Of a stretch of 23,580 nucleotides of DNA, positions 20,481-23,580 are shown one piece after another. Position numbers and translations under genes: made by a program. Location of the stretch: positions 13,146 to 36,725 of the forward strand of contig JAKCWW010004969.1 of the NCBI GenBank assembly GCA_026260175.1, read 5' to 3'. This DNA comes from Reticulitermes lucifugus. Taxonomy: Eukaryota > Arthropoda > Insecta > Blattodea > Rhinotermitidae. Each line of letters starts with the position of its first letter. Within the stretch, counting starts at the first letter, position 1. The notes beneath the pieces are model-generated. The model did no database searches. It was not told the DNA's origin and was given only the letters and a program-made list of their open reading frames with translations.

Positions 20481-21455
20481 TATGTGTTATCCTTTAAGTT
20501 TAGTCATAAGTAAAAAATCGCACTATGATTATTTGTTTTTCTGAGACCATAAATTTACACTGATATGTTACACACAATCTGACACCATTTGTGATATGAA
20601 GGTATGATCTGTGCATTGTTTACAGTGTGTTTTTGGTGACAATAATTAGCAGGGGATTGTGGCTTTTCTGTTCTGTAGACCCATGTGAGTTTTACTGGTG
20701 AGGGGTGATTAAGGACAAGGTGCACAGTAATAATATTCATACAACAAAAGATGATCAGAAATAAAATATTCAGAATATATTGTTTCCAATTTCACCAGCA
20801 AAATTTCAATGTGCAGTAAACCACATGTTTATTATGTGGGACACATACCTATGAGCGAAATAAAAACCATTTCCAATACCTTTAAATATGGTAAGAACCT
20901 AATATTAACTATAGTGCATTGAACTAAAACTTTCCAGCACCTTCTTTAAATATAATGAGTAAACCCTTCTTATTTTCTGCAGTACATTGATCTAAAGTGC
21001 ATGGACCTCAGCTGTCAGCAAGTTTAAACAGCAGGAAGTGGTTTGCTGCTTGCTGTCAGGCGAAACTGTCTGTCTAGTGACCAGCGATATGGGCCAGACA
21101 AACAAAGGACCCTGTAGAAACACACACGGAAGCAGATGCATCCATTCTTTGCCTGGCATATCTTGTTTTCCGTGTTGATATTGTGAAACAAGTAGCTAAA
21201 ACTGTATAAAGAAGTATTAATACTTAAAATAAAAGATTGGTATTTCACTTGTGTAATTATTAAGAAAGTTTGGGAACGAGAATTTCAATTGTATCCAAAA
21301 ACTTTACTATGATAGTGCACAGTGTTGTAACTGCCATCTATACTGGCAAGAGTACAGAGTGAATTTCATAATATCTTTGGGTGTGCTCTGTTAGGTCTGT
21401 GTTATGAAACAGGAAACCAATATAAAAGTTACACATTCTCTCTTGCTGTCTAACT

Positions 21456-21488
<33 letters not shown>

Positions 21489-22669
21489 CTGCATATAAAT
21501 TAACAGGACAACTGTTGGTGAATGATGGAGATTAAAACAAAAAATCTATCCATAGTAATGGAATACTATATACATGCAAAGTGAATGTACTGTATATACA
21601 TCTGTTCTGTTGTGTGTGTGAATTTTATTGTGTCCCTGAGTACTGCAGCTGTTGTGAAAATATTACTACATATGAGGCCTGTATTTACCAGGAATTTAAG
21701 TGTGTGTTTTCTCCTGCAGTTCAAATTACCTTATTTTATGGAGGAGCCTAGAAGTGCCAACCTCATGCTTCTCAGCTGGCTTGGCTCTTTCAAAAAACAT
21801 TTCTCATCACATAACAGATCTCATCTTTAAATATTAAGCAGTTTCTCTTTGAATGTTTTCCTTCAGTTCCCACAAAGAATGTGAATTGTTCGCATAAGCT
21901 GTCTTTTGGTGTCCCACATAACTAATAATTACACAGAGTCAGATCTGAAGGTCTGGGAGGCCCCAGCCTGTGAATTATCATTGATTTACCAAATACCTCT
22001 TATAGCACAGTCACTGAGAAATTTACTGTGGGCCATGGCTGTGTCATGCATAAGGTATCATTACATTTTTTTTTATTTTTCTTTCATTTCCCAGAAGAAT
22101 GGTGTCAGAATCAATCAAATATTACAGTCAGCTAACACTATATAATCGCAGCAGTTGACAGTGTCATTAAGTAACACACTTACAAACAACAGTTGAAGGC
22201 ATTGTCCCTTCAAAACAAGGGCCCCATGATTTTATGTGCGCTCACCACACCCCAAACTCAGGGTCATACAAAGGAGCTTTGTAAACTACATAGGGATTTT
22301 TGGACCACCAATATATGTGTTTTGCCTGTTTATGTTCCAAATGTAACATGATTCAGCCAAGAAAGACAAGTTTTGGATCAAGAAATCCATTGATTACCAA
22401 TTCTTGAAACCACCTGTTTTTCAGTCTGGAGGAAAGAGTTCTTGTATAGTTGTGACTTCTTATGGCCACAGTTTTCTCTTACACTGGTTACTACAGTCCA
22501 GTGGAGTACACCAATACTAAGTGCAACGTTCATTTGTCACCTGGCATCATTCTAATATATAACTGCAAAATATTATCACTATGTCTCTATTTCTGTATGT
22601 GTTCTTAGCATCTAAAGTATGTATACTTTGGGACACTCCATATGTCATTGCTGCTACTGCATAAATGGT
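20481..22669. other. Intergenic stretch without recognised gene
   Basis: AT-rich DNA with short open frames of no family resemblance. It contains one (AT)n run at 21459-21487. Nothing else could be assigned. Confidence 0.5.
21459..21487. repeat. (AT)n microsatellite
   Basis: An uninterrupted alternating AT run of 29 bases. Confidence 0.95.
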
Positions 22670-22783
22670 GGATAATATATAAACATATTGTTACATATTA
22701 TAAAAGCATTACATACATATTTTGATAAATATGATATGTATGTAATGTTTTATAATATGTTACAGTATGTTTATATATTATCC
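22670..22783. repeat. AT-rich near-perfect hairpin
   Basis: Arms 22670-22720 and 22734-22783 are reverse complements apart from two substitutions and one single-base gap. The loop is 13 bases. Each arm runs from ggataatatataaacata to acatacatat. It could be a small fold-back element or a palindromic MITE; a transcript would form a long stem. No coding content. Confidence 0.9.
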
Positions 22784-22847
22784 GCACTGAACTTAATTTT
22801 AGCTGCTGAATGCTGTATTTAATGAGTATTACAGATGTAATTTGTTA

Positions 22848-23580
22848 TATTCAATTGTGATAGTCATGAATTATTGATCTCGAAGTTGGACTTTTATGGA
22901 ATAAATAGCTCTATTTAAAACTGGCTTAAATCTTATTTGTATAACAGAAAACAAAGAGTTCTTTTGCAACTTGACAGTTCACCAAATATTTTATCAGACT
23001 GGGAAACTGCTAGACATGGTGTTCCTCAGGGATCTGTGTTGGGTCCTTTACTATTCAGTGTTCTATATTAATGATTTTCCAAGCACATAGGTAAAGTTTC
23101 TAACCTCCTGGAACCCTAAGGGCCTGTCCAGGCCTGTAATGGGATTGCTGTACCTTTACCTTACACCATTCTCTTTGCTGATGGCACTAATATTCTTGTT
23201 TCGTCCAATGATCATACTGAACTAAATACTAAATTAAGTAAGGTATTTTGTTGCATTTCTGAATGGTTTCAAAACAATCAGTTGGTACTTAATTTAAATA
23301 AGATGCAAATGATCAAATGTATTTCCTCTAAATCTTCTACTTATCCATTACGTGTATCATACAATAATCAAGCTCTTACTGTCGCTGAAAATATTAAATT
23401 TTTAGGCATGTATCTAGATTGTCATCTTACATGGAATTTGCATCTAGACAATTTAATTAAACTGAGTTCTATCTGTTTTCTCTTGAGAACATTATCATCT
23501 AATGTAAATGTAAAAATTTATTTTGCACATTTCCATTCACAAATCAATTATGGTATAATTTTCTGGGGTTCATCTTCATC
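22848..23580 (+). mobile_element. 5'-truncated non-LTR retrotransposon, continues past window end
   Basis: Starts within the reverse transcriptase near motif A (SHELLISKLDFYGINSSI, then a stop). It continues [20 protein letters not shown] and [16 protein letters not shown] (22919-23062). A one-base insertion shifts the frame at YINDFP (about 23062). A SINE-like insert follows, then TILFADGTNILVSSNDHTEL runs openly to the window end with NIKFLGMYLDCHLTWNLHLD and YGIIFWGSS. The last frame (about 23160-23580) has no stop over roughly 140 codons. It is a third, separately diverged copy of the same broad element group. Confidence 0.85.
22848..23580 (+). pseudogene. Reverse transcriptase pseudogene (copy 3, partial)
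   Basis: TAA at 22916-22918 lies before NWLKSYL. A frameshift in YINDF gives TAA at 23069-23071. About 60-70 bp of foreign sequence separates the palm motifs. The catalytic FADD reads FADG (23174-23185, GAT GGC). These lesions exclude a working enzyme, although the C-terminal frame remains open to the edge. The rest lies outside the window. Confidence 0.8.
23093..23162 (+). mobile_element. Short SINE-tail-like insertion inside the reverse transcriptase
   Basis: The segment aacctcctggaaccctaagg...gggattgctgtacctttacctt interrupts the RT frame between IGKVS and TILFADG and has no counterpart in the other two copies. Its end (tacctttacctt) resembles the end of the SINE in intron 2 (ctttacctttt on the minus strand). 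Borders are inferred from where the RT reading stops and resumes. Confidence 0.5.

Noticed and set aside
21585..21830. 81-codon frame, considered as an exon because ctcctgcag lies inside it at 21713-21719
   Set aside because: No recognisable domain, no matching donor context and no neighbouring exon.

Overview
The window is nuclear DNA from an animal, most probably an insect. It holds one interrupted gene with nine coding exons, AT-rich introns with GT...AG borders, tRNA-derived SINEs, several decayed non-LTR retrotransposons and a TA-flanked DNA transposon. There are no operons, Shine-Dalgarno sites or long uninterrupted ORFs. The repeat families recall large, repeat-rich hemimetabolous insect genomes (cockroach, termite or cricket type). 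That placement is inference from family resemblance; no database was searched.

The only host gene I can support runs on the + strand from 698 to 18179. It encodes a proton-coupled oligopeptide/histidine transporter of the SLC15 (POT/PTR) family, closest to SLC15A4 (PHT1). Nine exons join in frame to a predicted 562-residue protein, close to the 577 residues of the human protein. It has 12 likely membrane spans, the PTR signatures around TM4-TM5, an N-terminal acidic dileucine motif of the endolysosomal type and a conserved C-terminal half. The first intron appears to be a GC-AG intron: the only frame-preserving donor I found is gcaagt at 950. The usual ExxER motif of TM1 reads LTLER here.

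Layout: 1-697 is upstream DNA with no recognised gene. Exons 1-4 lie at 698-949, 2615-2818, 4078-4382 and 5198-5435. Exons 5-7 are at 8162-8239, 9387-9513 and 10765-10846. Exon 8 is at 17064-17182 and terminal exon 9 at 17896-18179.

The introns are loaded with mobile DNA. Intron 2 has a minus-strand tRNA-SINE. Intron 4 has an 84-bp-arm inverted repeat with a hammerhead-ribozyme-like core, a SINE fragment and a ~1.05 kb pogo-like transposon remnant. Intron 5 has retroelement 3' fragments. The 6.2 kb intron 7 has a fold-back and a nearly full-length antisense endonuclease/reverse-transcriptase retrotransposon.

Downstream of the gene (18180-23580) are a minus-strand retroelement tail, a 5'-truncated reverse transcriptase copy at about 19105-20480, an AT-rich 51/50-bp hairpin, and a third reverse transcriptase copy from about 22848 that leaves the window and carries a short SINE-like insertion. 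All the transposon coding regions are broken by stops, frameshifts or catalytic substitutions. I see no wholly new multigene system. The most worthwhile points are the GC-AG intron, the altered TM1 motif, the hammerhead-like inverted repeat, and the recurring FADD to FADG change in two separate reverse transcriptase copies.
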